Shown here piece after piece: positions 1 to 8,800 of a stretch of DNA of 64,000 nt; position 1 is the first letter of the stretch, and each line of letters opens with the position of its first letter. Origin of the DNA: Ostreococcus lucimarinus CCE9901 (Eukaryota; Chlorophyta; Mamiellophyceae; Mamiellales; Bathycoccaceae); assembly GCF_000092065.1 (NCBI RefSeq), contig NC_009373.1, positions 62,001 to 126,000 on the forward strand. The letters run 5' to 3'. Position numbers and translations under genes: made by a program. The notes under the pieces were generated by a model. That model was given only the letters and a program-made list of their open reading frames with translations. It did not search any database and had not been told where the DNA came from.

Positions 1-1
1 G

Positions 2-430
2 CCGGGGACGTTTCGGGACGTCTTCAAGGTGACGACGCCGGCGGCGACGGGAAAAGCGGCGAAACCGCGCGTCATGCGATTGCGGGTGCGAAACAGAGAG
101 GATCTGTGGCGAGTGTTCATGAAATCGCCGAACACGGCGCTGGAGATTCCGGAGATTGATTTTTACGTCGGCGGCGACGCGAAGCGCGCGGTGGACTCGG
201 TGTACAACCACGTCGCGGCGTGCGTGTTCAATCTCGAGACGCACGTCGCGCACATGGCGACGAGCGCGGAAACCGAGGATGAGCGTCGAGGGATCTTGGA
301 GACGTGCGAGGCGCTGCGAGGGATGTTGGATTTAGAGCGGGAGTTTACGCTCGTCGCGCGAGACGCCGACGGCGCGTGCGCGTTCAAACCGGACGACGGC
401 GTCGAGATCGAGTACGTCGACGACGCGTGA
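2..430 (+). CDS. ZPR1-type zinc-finger protein, C-terminal part (5' end outside window)
   Basis: The reading frame is open from the first bases of the window and stops at a TGA ending at 430, so this is the C-terminal ~142 residues of a longer protein. The segment reading EDLWRVFMKSPNTALEIPEI followed by an acidic stretch and FTLVARDADG resembles the all-beta half of a ZPR1 domain, where a conserved KS..IPEL motif is followed by a helical part and an FTLILDDPAGNS-like strand. ZPR1 proteins bind eEF1A and work in growth signalling and translation-factor folding. The Cys4 zinc ribbon that would confirm the family lies upstream of the window. A TGTAA, the green-algal polyadenylation element, lies about 40 nt past the stop. 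The identification rests on remembered family patterns, so moderate confidence. Confidence 0.55.
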   Translation, partial: PGTFRDVFKVTTPAATGKAAKPRVMRLRVRNREDLWRVFMKSPNTALEIPEIDFYVGGDAKRAVDSVYNHVAACVFNLETHVAHMATSAETEDERRGILETCEALRGMLDLEREFTLVARDADGACAFKPDDGVEIEYVDDA

Positions 431-672
431 TCGAGCGCCGTCCATCGTAAAAAATGTATTAGCGCGCTTGTAACGCCGGCGCACGCTAGCTCGAACCGCG
501 CGCTTCGATCGCGCGTCCCGTCCCGCGTCCCGAGCGCGTCCCGAGCGCGTCCCCGTCCCGCACACCTCGACGTCTCGCGACGCCGCCGCGACGCGTCGCG
601 CCGCGACGACGCCGACGTCGACGACGCGCGCGCCGAGCGTCGCGAGACGCGCGAACCGCGCGATCGCGCGCG

Positions 673-1646
673 ATGCGTCCGAGCGGTCGACTTTTGCGCG
701 CCTTCAAGGGGTGGTTGGACACGCGCGCCGTCGTGCGCGTCGCCGGCGCGGACGCCGCGGCGTTTCTGCAGGTGCGCTCGATGTTTACGTATCGCCATCG
801 TTTCAAAACTGACGCGACGACCAGGGCGCGGTGACGAACGACGTGCGCGCGCTGCGCGAGGGCGGCGACGCGGCGTACTGCGCGACGCTCACGCCGAAGG
901 GAAAAATCTTCGCCGACGCGTTCGTTCGACTCGCCGGGAGCGAATCGGATGAATTTTTATTGGACGTCGATCGAGAAAAGTCGAGCGAATTTTTGCGCGC
1001 GCTCAGGATGCTGAGCCTGAGGAAACGGGTGACGATCGAGGACGCGAACGAGCATCGCGTCGTCGTCGCGAGCGCGGACGCGGACGTCGGGGATTCGAGC
1101 GCGCGCGCGGTGCGGAGGGACGAGCGATTGGAACAATTAGGGTTTAGGGGTATAGTGCCCGCGTCCGACGCGGCGTGGCGCGACGCGGTGGCGGACGCGC
1201 ACGCGCGAACGCGAATCGCGCTCGGCGTCGCCGAGGGCGCGAGCGAGCTCGCGAACGCGTTACCGCTCGAGTGCAATTTCGACGCTTTGAACGGCGTGAG
1301 TTTCACCAAAGGGTGCTACGTCGGGCAAGAGAACACGGCGAGGCAGCGGTTTCGAGGGGTCGTGCGCAAGCGCATCGCGCCTTTCGTTGCGATCGAACCC
1401 GGCGCGCGCGCGCCGAGCGTCGGGGGAAAAATCGTAAACGAACGCGGCGACGTCGTGGGTGATGTCATCGCGGCGATCGAAGACGAGGACGCGGTCTTGG
1501 GTTTGGTGCGCGCGCGCATGAGTTTCATTCGCGCGCACGTTGCGGGCGAACCAGGGTCGGCGTTTCGAATCGCCGACGGCGCGCGCGTCGGCGTCGAGCC
1601 CCCGAGTTGGTGGCCGACCGAGTGGCTCGACGCCGCCGAGGAGTGA
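673..1646 (+). CDS. IBA57: IBA57/YgfZ-like folate-binding Fe-S cluster assembly factor (2 exons)
   Basis: Two exons, 673..771 and 825..1646, give 306 residues. The 53-nt intron has a GTGCG donor, an ACTGAC branch site and a CAG acceptor, and joining restores the family motif FLQGAVTNDVR across the junction in phase 0. The signature KGCYVGQE lies at residues 195-202, the hallmark of COG0354/YgfZ/IBA57 proteins related to the GcvT aminomethyltransferase fold. These proteins bind tetrahydrofolate and help assemble 4Fe-4S clusters in mitochondria or plastids. The N terminus enters the domain after only about 15 residues, so a targeting peptide is short or the true start lies upstream. It is convergent with LEO1 at 1729, with an 82-bp gap. 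Confidence 0.85.
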
Positions 1647-1728
1647 AGCGCCGAGGAGGAAAGAGTAGCTGCGTTTATAGAATCGTGCGTGCGCACGAGC
1701 TTTAGGTTTTATCACAAATCATTCGTTC

Positions 1729-2835
1729 TCATTCGTCCTCCTCGTCGTCCACGACCAACGCGCGTTTCTTTCGCTCCTTGGGCGCGCCGACGGCTTCGTC
1801 TTCGTCTTCGTCCAACGAGCCCGCGGCGACGTCCTGTTCCATCGCGCCCGCACCATCGCTACCGGCCGCACCATCGTTCTCCTCGGCCTCTAAGAAATCG
1901 GCGTCCATCCGCGCCGCGCCCCCTTCCGCGTCGACGTCGCCGCCGGCGTCGTCGCGTCGTTCGTAATACGACTCCGTGTACCCGCGATCGTTTCTCCCCC
2001 CCGCCGACCACATCCCCGTCCGCTCGCGGTCTTCCCGCATCATCTTCGCCTGTTTCCTCTCCAACGCCGCGCTCTCCCTCGCCGCGCGCTCTAGCTCCGC
2101 GTCCAACGCCTCCTTCTCTCGCTCCGGATCGACGCGCGACACGTACGCCATCGTCCGCGTCGCCCTCGATCCGTGCTTCTTATCGATCGCCGCCGTCAAC
2201 CTCTTGTGCGTCCGCGAGTCCAACGTCGCGGGATTAAACGTCATCTTTGTCGTCAACCGTCGCTGCGCCTTCATCAACCCTTGTTTCCGCACGTACAAGA
2301 ACGAATCCGCGTCCGCCACCGCCCGTTCGTCGCATCGCAGGTACTCGTCGCCGACGACCAAATGCGTCGTTCCATCGTCCCATCGCACGTAATACGCGTT
2401 ACTCTCCGCCTCACCCGTGCTTTCATTCATCCTCCATCGCACCGTGTTCTCGTTCGAGGTCCTGATGCGCGTGACGCCGTCGACGTCGACGAATTCCTCG
2501 CGTTCGCCGTCGTCTCGATGCGTCGCCGCGTCGAAGGGTTTGGGCTCGGCGCCGAAGATGTTGCTCAATTTCGCAATCTTCGTCTCGTCCTCGATCGTCT
2601 CGCGCCCCGCTTCGGCGCTCGGCAGCTCTAATCGCAACGGTTCGCCCTTCGCTCGCGTCGCCGGGTCGTCCTCGTCGTTTTCCGCGTCGTCCGGGAGCTC
2701 TAAAGACGATTTAAACGTGGATTCGCGCCCGCGATCGTCGCGGTTTTCGAGCGATTCCGTCGCGACGCGGTCTCCGTCGTCGTCGTCTTCGCTGTCGGAA
2801 CCAAAAATGTTCTTCACCAAATCCACGTCCGCCAT
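1729..2835 (-). CDS. LEO1: Paf1 complex subunit LEO1
   Basis: Single exon, 368 residues; the ATG at 2835 opens MADVDLVKNIFGSDSEDDDD, a typical acidic LEO1 N terminus. A central globular part follows with an NTVRWRMN-like strand, then YYVRWDDGTTHLVVGDE and FLYVRKQGLMKAQRRLTTKM, which match the conserved LEO1 core that pairs with Paf1. The last third is a charged helix (DPEREKEALDAELERAARES) and a very acidic tail ending in DDEEDE. LEO1 acts in the nucleus with RNA polymerase II to support histone modification and transcription elongation. The reading frame continues upstream of the ATG, but that part is arginine-rich and out of character. Its upstream neighbour is transcribed in the same direction. 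Confidence 0.85.
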   Translation of the reverse strand: MADVDLVKNIFGSDSEDDDDGDRVATESLENRDDRGRESTFKSSLELPDDAENDEDDPATRAKGEPLRLELPSAEAGRETIEDETKIAKLSNIFGAEPKPFDAATHRDDGEREEFVDVDGVTRIRTSNENTVRWRMNESTGEAESNAYYVRWDDGTTHLVVGDEYLRCDERAVADADSFLYVRKQGLMKAQRRLTTKMTFNPATLDSRTHKRLTAAIDKKHGSRATRTMAYVSRVDPEREKEALDAELERAARESAALERKQAKMMREDRERTGMWSAGGRNDRGYTESYYERRDDAGGDVDAEGGAARMDADFLEAEENDGAAGSDGAGAMEQDVAAGSLDEDEDEAVGAPKERKKRALVVDDEEDE

Positions 2836-3005
2836 GACGACGAGCGAAACCGCGCGAGCGACGCTCCGAGGCGCGATCTGGGGCGATTCCGGGGACGCCG
2901 CGCGGCGACGCGGCGACGCCGCCGCGCGGCGCGCGGCGCGAGCGACGATCTCGCGTCGCAAAACGCGGTTTCGACGTCCGAATAAATGAATAAATTTAAA
3001 TGACG

Positions 3006-3581
3006 CTATTTTACACCGCGCGGCGGCGCTTCGTCTTCGTCGCGATGCCGCGCGCACTCGAACCACGCGTCGCGGCCGTGCGTCACGCTTGACTCGCCCA
3101 AACACCGAAACCCACCGCGACGCTCGTAAAACTCGATCAGCGCGCGCTTGCACAGCAACCTGATCGTCAGCACTTGATCGCGCGCGTCGCCGAAGACGCG
3201 CGCGTCGCGTCGGTCGTCGGCGAAGCCGATCCAGTCGTCGACGTAGCGCCGCAGCGCGGCGCCGCCGAAGCCGCGGCGTCTCGCGCTCGGCGACGCGCAC
3301 ACGCTGTGCACGCACAGCGTCCGCCCGAGCGGGTCGTGATTGGTCATCGTCGCGGCGTCCAGGGCGTCGCGCGCGGTGAGCGTGCCGCAGACGTACGCGA
3401 CGACGGCGCCGTCGAGCGCGGCGACCATGAAGAATTCGCGCGCGTCGGTCGCGCGGGCGCGAAGCGTCGCGGCGGACGCGGCCTCGTCCGCGGGGTAGCT
3501 CGCGGCCTCCATCGCGGCGATGGCGTCGAGATCGGCGTCGTCGACGGCGCGGAACGTCAGGCGGTCGACGTCGGCCGACAT
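3006..3581 (-). CDS. GNAT acetyltransferase, arylalkylamine N-acetyltransferase (AANAT) type
   Basis: 191 residues, single exon. The N terminus (FRAVDDADLDAIAAMEAASY) and the acetyl-CoA binding loop (VCASPSARRRGFGGAAL, with the R-R-R-G-F-G pyrophosphate loop) define a GNAT fold. The ordering TLCVHSVCASPS followed near the C terminus by LIEFYERRGGFRCLG matches AANAT rather than ribosomal-protein acetyltransferases. Against the sheep enzyme as I remember it, one of the two catalytic histidines (His122) and the general-acid Tyr168 have counterparts, while His120 is a Cys. AANAT acetylates serotonin and other arylalkylamines, a step towards melatonin, or detoxifies amines in microbes. A TGTAA element overlaps the stop codon. 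It is divergent from the gene starting at 3870, 288 bp away. Substrate is inferred. Confidence 0.72.
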   Translation of the reverse strand: MSADVDRLTFRAVDDADLDAIAAMEAASYPADEAASAATLRARATDAREFFMVAALDGAVVAYVCGTLTARDALDAATMTNHDPLGRTLCVHSVCASPSARRRGFGGAALRRYVDDWIGFADDRRDARVFGDARDQVLTIRLLCKRALIEFYERRGGFRCLGESSVTHGRDAWFECARHRDEDEAPPRGVK

Positions 3582-3869
3582 CGCGCGTCGGCGCGTGCGG
3601 CGACTCTTAAGGGTGGGTGTTGTGTCGAGAGGAAAATATCTCGCGCGGCGGCGTCGCGACGGCGCGCGCGGCGACGCGCGCGCGGCGCGGACGGCGTTTT
3701 CGCGTCGCCGCGCGGCCTCGTCCGCGGTTCGGCGTCGTCCGCGTCGCGGAAGGCGCGCTCGGGACGCGCGTCGTCAACATTCGACAAAATTCGACGCGAC
3801 AAACGTCGTTTGGTGTCCCGAGGACGCGCGACGCGCCGACGCGGACGCGAAAGCGCGCCGCGGATCGAC

Positions 3870-4589
3870 ATGCGCGTGTCGACGCGATTTCGAAACTTTG
3901 GCGTCGGCGTGCGCGTGCGCGCGGGACGCGGGCGGGCGTCGGTGCGACGCGCGCGGACGGTGCTGCCGGAGCCGGTTCGCGAGGACGAGGACGAGGACGC
4001 GACGCCGCGAGCGACGAGGACGTCGGCGCGTTCCGAACGCGCGATCGCGTCGATCGAGGACGAGGATTTGGAGCGCGTTGAGTTGGCGTACGAGGTGACG
4101 GTGCCCGCGCGGCGGGTCGACGCGCGGCGCGCGTTTGAAGTCGTGCTGCCGCTGATTTGTCCGCGAGACGCGCGTCAAGCCGAGGAGTGCGTGCGAAGGA
4201 TGTCGTCGATAATCGATTGCGCCGTCGTCGACGACGGCGACGAAGAAACGATCGTGCGACAGACGAGTAAGTGGCGACACTCGGCGCTGATCGCGGGGAA
4301 GTCGGTGACGACGACTAGAATTCGTCGCGACGACGAGACGCTGTCGGTGACGTTCGACGTCGATACGCGCGGATGCGATAATAATTCGTCGACACTGCGG
4401 AAATACGTCGGTTTCACGGACGTGCGCGAGGTATCCGACGACGCGTTGGCGATTCGCATGCACGGCGTGGCGCAAATCGATCGCGCGACGAGCTTCGCGT
4501 CGCGCATGATTCGAGAAGTCATGCTCGGCGCGATGCACAGCCAGATGCGCGCCAGTCTCGTGGATTTGGGACGCGCGCTCAAGGAATGA
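3870..4589 (+). CDS. Hypothetical protein with putative organelle transit peptide
   Basis: 239 residues from the ATG at 3870. The first ~40 residues are rich in Arg, Ser and Val and lack acids (MRVSTRFRNFGVGVRVRAGR), as expected for a plastid or mitochondrial transit peptide. An acidic linker (EDEDED) leads to a folded region that starts around [20 protein letters not shown] and contains alternating beta strands and a C-terminal amphipathic helix (IREVMLGAMHSQMRASLVDL). The layout is like a START/SRPBCC-type lipid-binding fold, but I cannot name the family. The frame extends upstream, but through a GC-rich promoter without an ATG in good context. It is convergent with the coiled-coil gene ending at 4638. 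Confidence 0.65.
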   Translation: MRVSTRFRNFGVGVRVRAGRGRASVRRARTVLPEPVREDEDEDATPRATRTSARSERAIASIEDEDLERVELAYEVTVPARRVDARRAFEVVLPLICPRDARQAEECVRRMSSIIDCAVVDDGDEETIVRQTSKWRHSALIAGKSVTTTRIRRDDETLSVTFDVDTRGCDNNSSTLRKYVGFTDVREVSDDALAIRMHGVAQIDRATSFASRMIREVMLGAMHSQMRASLVDLGRALKE

Positions 4590-4637
4590 GTGCGCTTTCG
4601 CCCGTCTATTACGTTTACAATGTTGCCGGCTAATCTT

Positions 4638-5765
4638 CTATTTTTGTGACTTTTTCGAGAGGAAGTCGGCGTAGAGCGCGTTCTTCTCCTTCTCCATCGC
4701 CGCGAGCGCGGCGACCGCTCGCGTCTCGCGCGCCTCGGCGAGTTCCAGCTCCGCGCGCGCGTGCTCTGACGCCGCTTTGAACTCAAACTTAGCCTTGGAC
4801 TCTGAAATCAGCGCGCTCTGACTCTTTTGCAAATCATCCAACGCGCGCTCGACGCGAGACTTCAACGCGCGCTCCGCCTTGAAGCCGTCGTCGCGCGCGT
4901 CCTCCGCGCGCCGCTCCAAATCGACGACGCGCTGCGACAGCTCGCCGTTCCGACGCAACTCCTCGCGATGACTCGCGCGCGCCCGCTCCGCCATCGATTT
5001 CATCTGCGCGTTCGCGTCGTACAACGCGCGCACTTTTCCCCGCAGCTCGCCGTTCTCGCGCTCCAACCGCGTCGTCCGCTCCCGCTCCACCTTCAACGCG
5101 TCGTCGAGTCGAGCGTTCGCTCGCGACGTCTCCGCCTCATCATTCGCCTCCTCGGACCTCTTCTCGCGCGTCCTCATTCGCTCGCGTTCCATCGCCAGCT
5201 CCGTCGTCTCCAACGCCTCGATCAACTCCGACACCCGCGCCTCGCATCGCGCCTCGACCGCCTTCTTTTCCTTCGCCCGCGCCGACGCCGTCGCGCGTTC
5301 GAATTCCATTCGCATTCGTCGTTCCTCGCGATATTTCAGCGCCCACGTCTCGCTCTTCGCGCGCCACGCGTCCTCGCCCGCGGCGACGCTCCGCAGCGCC
5401 TCGCACGCGTCCGCCGCGGCGTCCCGCTCGGCGTTCGCGCGCGTCTCCGCTTCGTCGCGCCGTCGCGTCGCGTCGTCCCGCTCGAGCGCGGCGTCGCGTG
5501 ACTCGGACAGCGCCGCATCGCGCTCGTCTTCGGCGCGTCGGAGCGCCTCGCGCAGCGCCGCGACCTCGCGCTCGCGGCGCGCGAGCGAGAGGGACAAGGT
5601 GTTGGCGTCGTTTTCGCGCGCGCTCGCGTCGACGAACGCGCGGAGGGGGGCGTCGAGGTCGACGACCGGTTTCTGGGCGCGCGTGGGCGCGACGTCGCGG
5701 TCGACGGCGTCGAGGACGTCGAGGAGACCTCGCGCGCGAAGGGCGAGGTCGCGCGCGCGAGACAT
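4638..5765 (-). CDS. Long coiled-coil protein of unknown function
   Basis: 375 residues, single exon, nearly entirely heptad-like and rich in Arg, Glu and Ala from about residue 55 to the end (for example AALREALRRAEDERDAALSE). A short non-helical head (residues 1-50) precedes the coil. No transmembrane segment, zinc site or enzyme motif is visible. Composition alone makes tropomyosin- or CCDC-like hits expected, so database similarity would not by itself mean homology. It could be a cytoskeletal, centrosomal or Golgi tether protein. A TTACA (reverse TGTAA) at 4615-4619 just past its stop fits a polyadenylation signal. It is transcribed in tandem with the lectin gene, whose stop lies 125 bp beyond this gene's start. 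Confidence 0.7.
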   Translation of the reverse strand: MSRARDLALRARGLLDVLDAVDRDVAPTRAQKPVVDLDAPLRAFVDASARENDANTLSLSLARREREVAALREALRRAEDERDAALSESRDAALERDDATRRRDEAETRANAERDAAADACEALRSVAAGEDAWRAKSETWALKYREERRMRMEFERATASARAKEKKAVEARCEARVSELIEALETTELAMERERMRTREKRSEEANDEAETSRANARLDDALKVERERTTRLERENGELRGKVRALYDANAQMKSMAERARASHREELRRNGELSQRVVDLERRAEDARDDGFKAERALKSRVERALDDLQKSQSALISESKAKFEFKAASEHARAELELAEARETRAVAALAAMEKEKNALYADFLSKKSQK

Positions 5766-5890
5766 GGCGACCGCGCGCGAGGCGCGATGTGACGTCGACG
5801 AATCGATGGATTGATACGATGTTGATGTGAAAAAGAGCTATGCCGTCGAGGCGGCGGATTGATTTTAATGTACTCGAGGGCGGCGTCGGA

Positions 5891-8800
5891 CTAGTACGGG
5901 ACGCATCCCGGCGACGCGCAGTAGCCCCAGCTGAGGACGTCCATGGTTTGGTGCACCTCGGCGGCTTGGTAGCCAACCTTTGCGAAGCCCTTGCTGCCCG
6001 TGGACGCGGTGAGACCGATGTAGGCGTTGCCGTCCGTGTCCAAAATCTTCGCCATGTCTCTGTCTTCCACGGCGACTTGGAAGACGTAGCGGTCCATGTC
6101 GTCGATGAAGACTTGAATCTCCCCGGGGAACTCCTTGATGATGTTGTAATTGATGTTCGAATCTTGCTTGGGATCGAACGCCGGTTGTTGAATGTCGAAG
6201 AAGCTTTGTCTGTCGGGAGACGTCGCCGTGCCCGTGTTTTCGAGTTGCGCTTCGGTGTCAGAGGTGATGCTGATGACGCGCGTCGCTTCGCCGTCGTCGG
6301 CGAAACCCGCCGTGCCGCTGACGACGGCTTGTCGCGAGCTGTCGAGAGTTTTGTCCCGGTTAATCTTCACCTTGACGTTCGCCTTGACGCGGCCGCCATA
6401 ACCGAATTCAAAACCGGTTCGCAGCTCGGTTTTGAACTTGGTGCTCGAGCCAACCAATTTACGTCTGTCGGTCGAGCCGTCGGTGTGCGTCGTCGTGATT
6501 TGCCCAGTGCCCGCCTTCTCCGTGGTGAACCCGCGAGTGTATCTAATCTTCACCGTGTGCGCTAAACCATCCGCCATCGTCGGCACGCTCGGCGTGCTTC
6601 CGAAGTGCATGCCTTCGCTGTCATCGCTGTGATCGGCTTTCAAGTCGGTCACCGAGCTCCCCCACGGTTGGTTGTCGTAAAACGGCGCCGTCGTCATGAA
6701 GACGCCCAGGTGATTGTCGTTATAGGACACGTACTCGGTGGCGTTAATCCACCAGTGTTGCTTTCCTTGCTTCGGATCACGACGCTCGACGTTGTAGAAG
6801 GTGTCGAATTCCACCGCGAGCGACTTCTTCAAGCCGTTGGTGCACATGTCGGGCGTGCCGTCGTAATCCGCCGAGTCCACTTGCGTGGATTCTCCGTATC
6901 CCAAACCGTCGCCCGGGCACCCGACGAAACCGCCACCGTCGGTCAAGGACCCGCTCGCACCGCACAACTTGTACCTTGTGCCGGAAATCGGTTGCGGATT
7001 GGACGCGTCGTCGAACGTGCACGCCCAGCCTGTGTTGCCGTGCACGCTGTCCACCGTTTCTTGACGATCGTCGTTAGAGATGACGAACGCAAAGCCGTCG
7101 GCGCCGTCGCAAATTTGATCCGCGCCGCCGCATTGCGTGGGGTTGGTGATTTGGAACTCAAAGTTGGTCTCGAAACCATCCCAGATGTGTACTTTGCGGT
7201 GCCACCACACGGCGCCGACGCGCTGCGAGGTGCGGAAATCGGCGCTCGACTTCCACGGAGATCCGAGGGCGGAGTTACCGTTCGTTCTCGCGAACGCTTC
7301 GGTCAGTCGCACGACGTACTTGGGCGACGCATCGTTATTTTTCACCACCGACGCATCGCCCGCAAAACGCAGGTTGTGCTGAATGCAGTTGTTGATCCAC
7401 GTCTTGTTCCCACCCCACGCCGAGCCCTCACGCGTTCCGGTAGGGTTGGAGTCGTCGACGAAGGAATCGTCGCACGCGAAGTTTGGAAAGTCAAACTCCA
7501 TGTAAAATCTCGCGCTGTATTCGCTCGCACCGACGGTTTGCGGGTAGCGGTTATCGCCCATGATACCGATCGTGAGTTGATCGCAATTCGGCGACGCGTC
7601 GTTGTGGATGTAGTGTCCGAGCGCTCGCGCGTACGCAAACGCTGACTTCGAGCTGTCGGTGGTGTACCCGCCGAGAACGGCTTGCTTCAATTCCCCGCTG
7701 CTCGCTTCACCCTCGTCCGGGCCGGCGCAGAGCACCAAGGATTCGCCGACTGAAAGCGCCCAGGGCACGGATTCGCGCACCGACGTGTGACCGTAAGACC
7801 CAGTCGTGGGTCGCGTCGTACCGACGGTGGTGTACAAATCGAGGTTGTCGTTCACGGTGTGCACGGCGATGCGGAAGTCGTAGTCGCCCATGTCCGGCTT
7901 CAAATAGTAGTACGCGTACTGTTGAGGATCGACGACGGAGGAGACACGGAAACCGCAGCACCCCGGATCGATTTCGCAATACTTGTGCGACCAAGTTTGG
8001 TAAAAGGTTTGCAGAGGGTGGCGCAAGTACGCCCCGGCGTTGTCGTCCGCGACGATGGTAGTAGTGTCGTCGTGGACCCCCGAGCCCCCGCCCCCGCCAT
8101 CGCCGAATCGCCCGCCCGCACACTTGAGCACCTTGACGTCAGTGCCGGAGTAAGCGTTGGCAAAAGTGTCGATCGAAACCACCGTCGCAGTGGTATCATC
8201 AGTGATGGCGGTCACGCGAGCGTCGACCGGCCCGTTGGCGTTGGCGTCGCGCACGATGTCTCCGAGTTGAAGCTCGGTCAAAAACTTGCTGCCGACCCCA
8301 GCGAGTGTGCCGGCGGAGTGGGTGAGGGTAAAGCCACCCGTTTGCGTGAGCGCCTTTGCGGGCCGATGGGAGTCACCCACGTTCGCCGGAACGCACTTGC
8401 CGTGGTTGTAGCAAATCGGCGGGTTCGCGTTGTCGTCCGTCATGTACCGCTCGCCTTCGGTGGAGATGTAATACCGACAGTTTTCAATGTCGGCGACGTG
8501 GAGTCGCCACTCGGAACCGACGTCGACGGTCTTATCATCCCACTTGACGTAGACGCCGATACCGGAACTCACGCCTGAATCTTGCAGTTCAACCCACGCG
8601 GTGTGGTAGGCGCCCGCGGCGCCGCCAGAGTTGGCGAAGTTTTTCCAGTACGTGGTGTACGAGTAGGTGTGGGGGGAAGCCGTGTTCGCGCCCGACGTGT
8701 GCACGAGTTGCACCGTCACGCCTCGAGGCCAGAGCGGAAGAAGTCGCGTCAAACCGCGGACGTGCAGCGTCGTGATCGTTGCCGTGCCGCTCCCATTCTC

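Noticed and set aside
163-798. Arg-rich minus-strand frame opposite the ZPR1-like and IBA57 genes
   Set aside because: Composition is that of a GC-rich shadow (Arg/Ala/Ser), overlapping two real genes in antisense, with no domain.
2836-3315. In-frame extension upstream of the LEO1 start
   Set aside because: The added ~160 residues are Arg-rich without family match, and the ATG at 2835 gives the expected acidic start.
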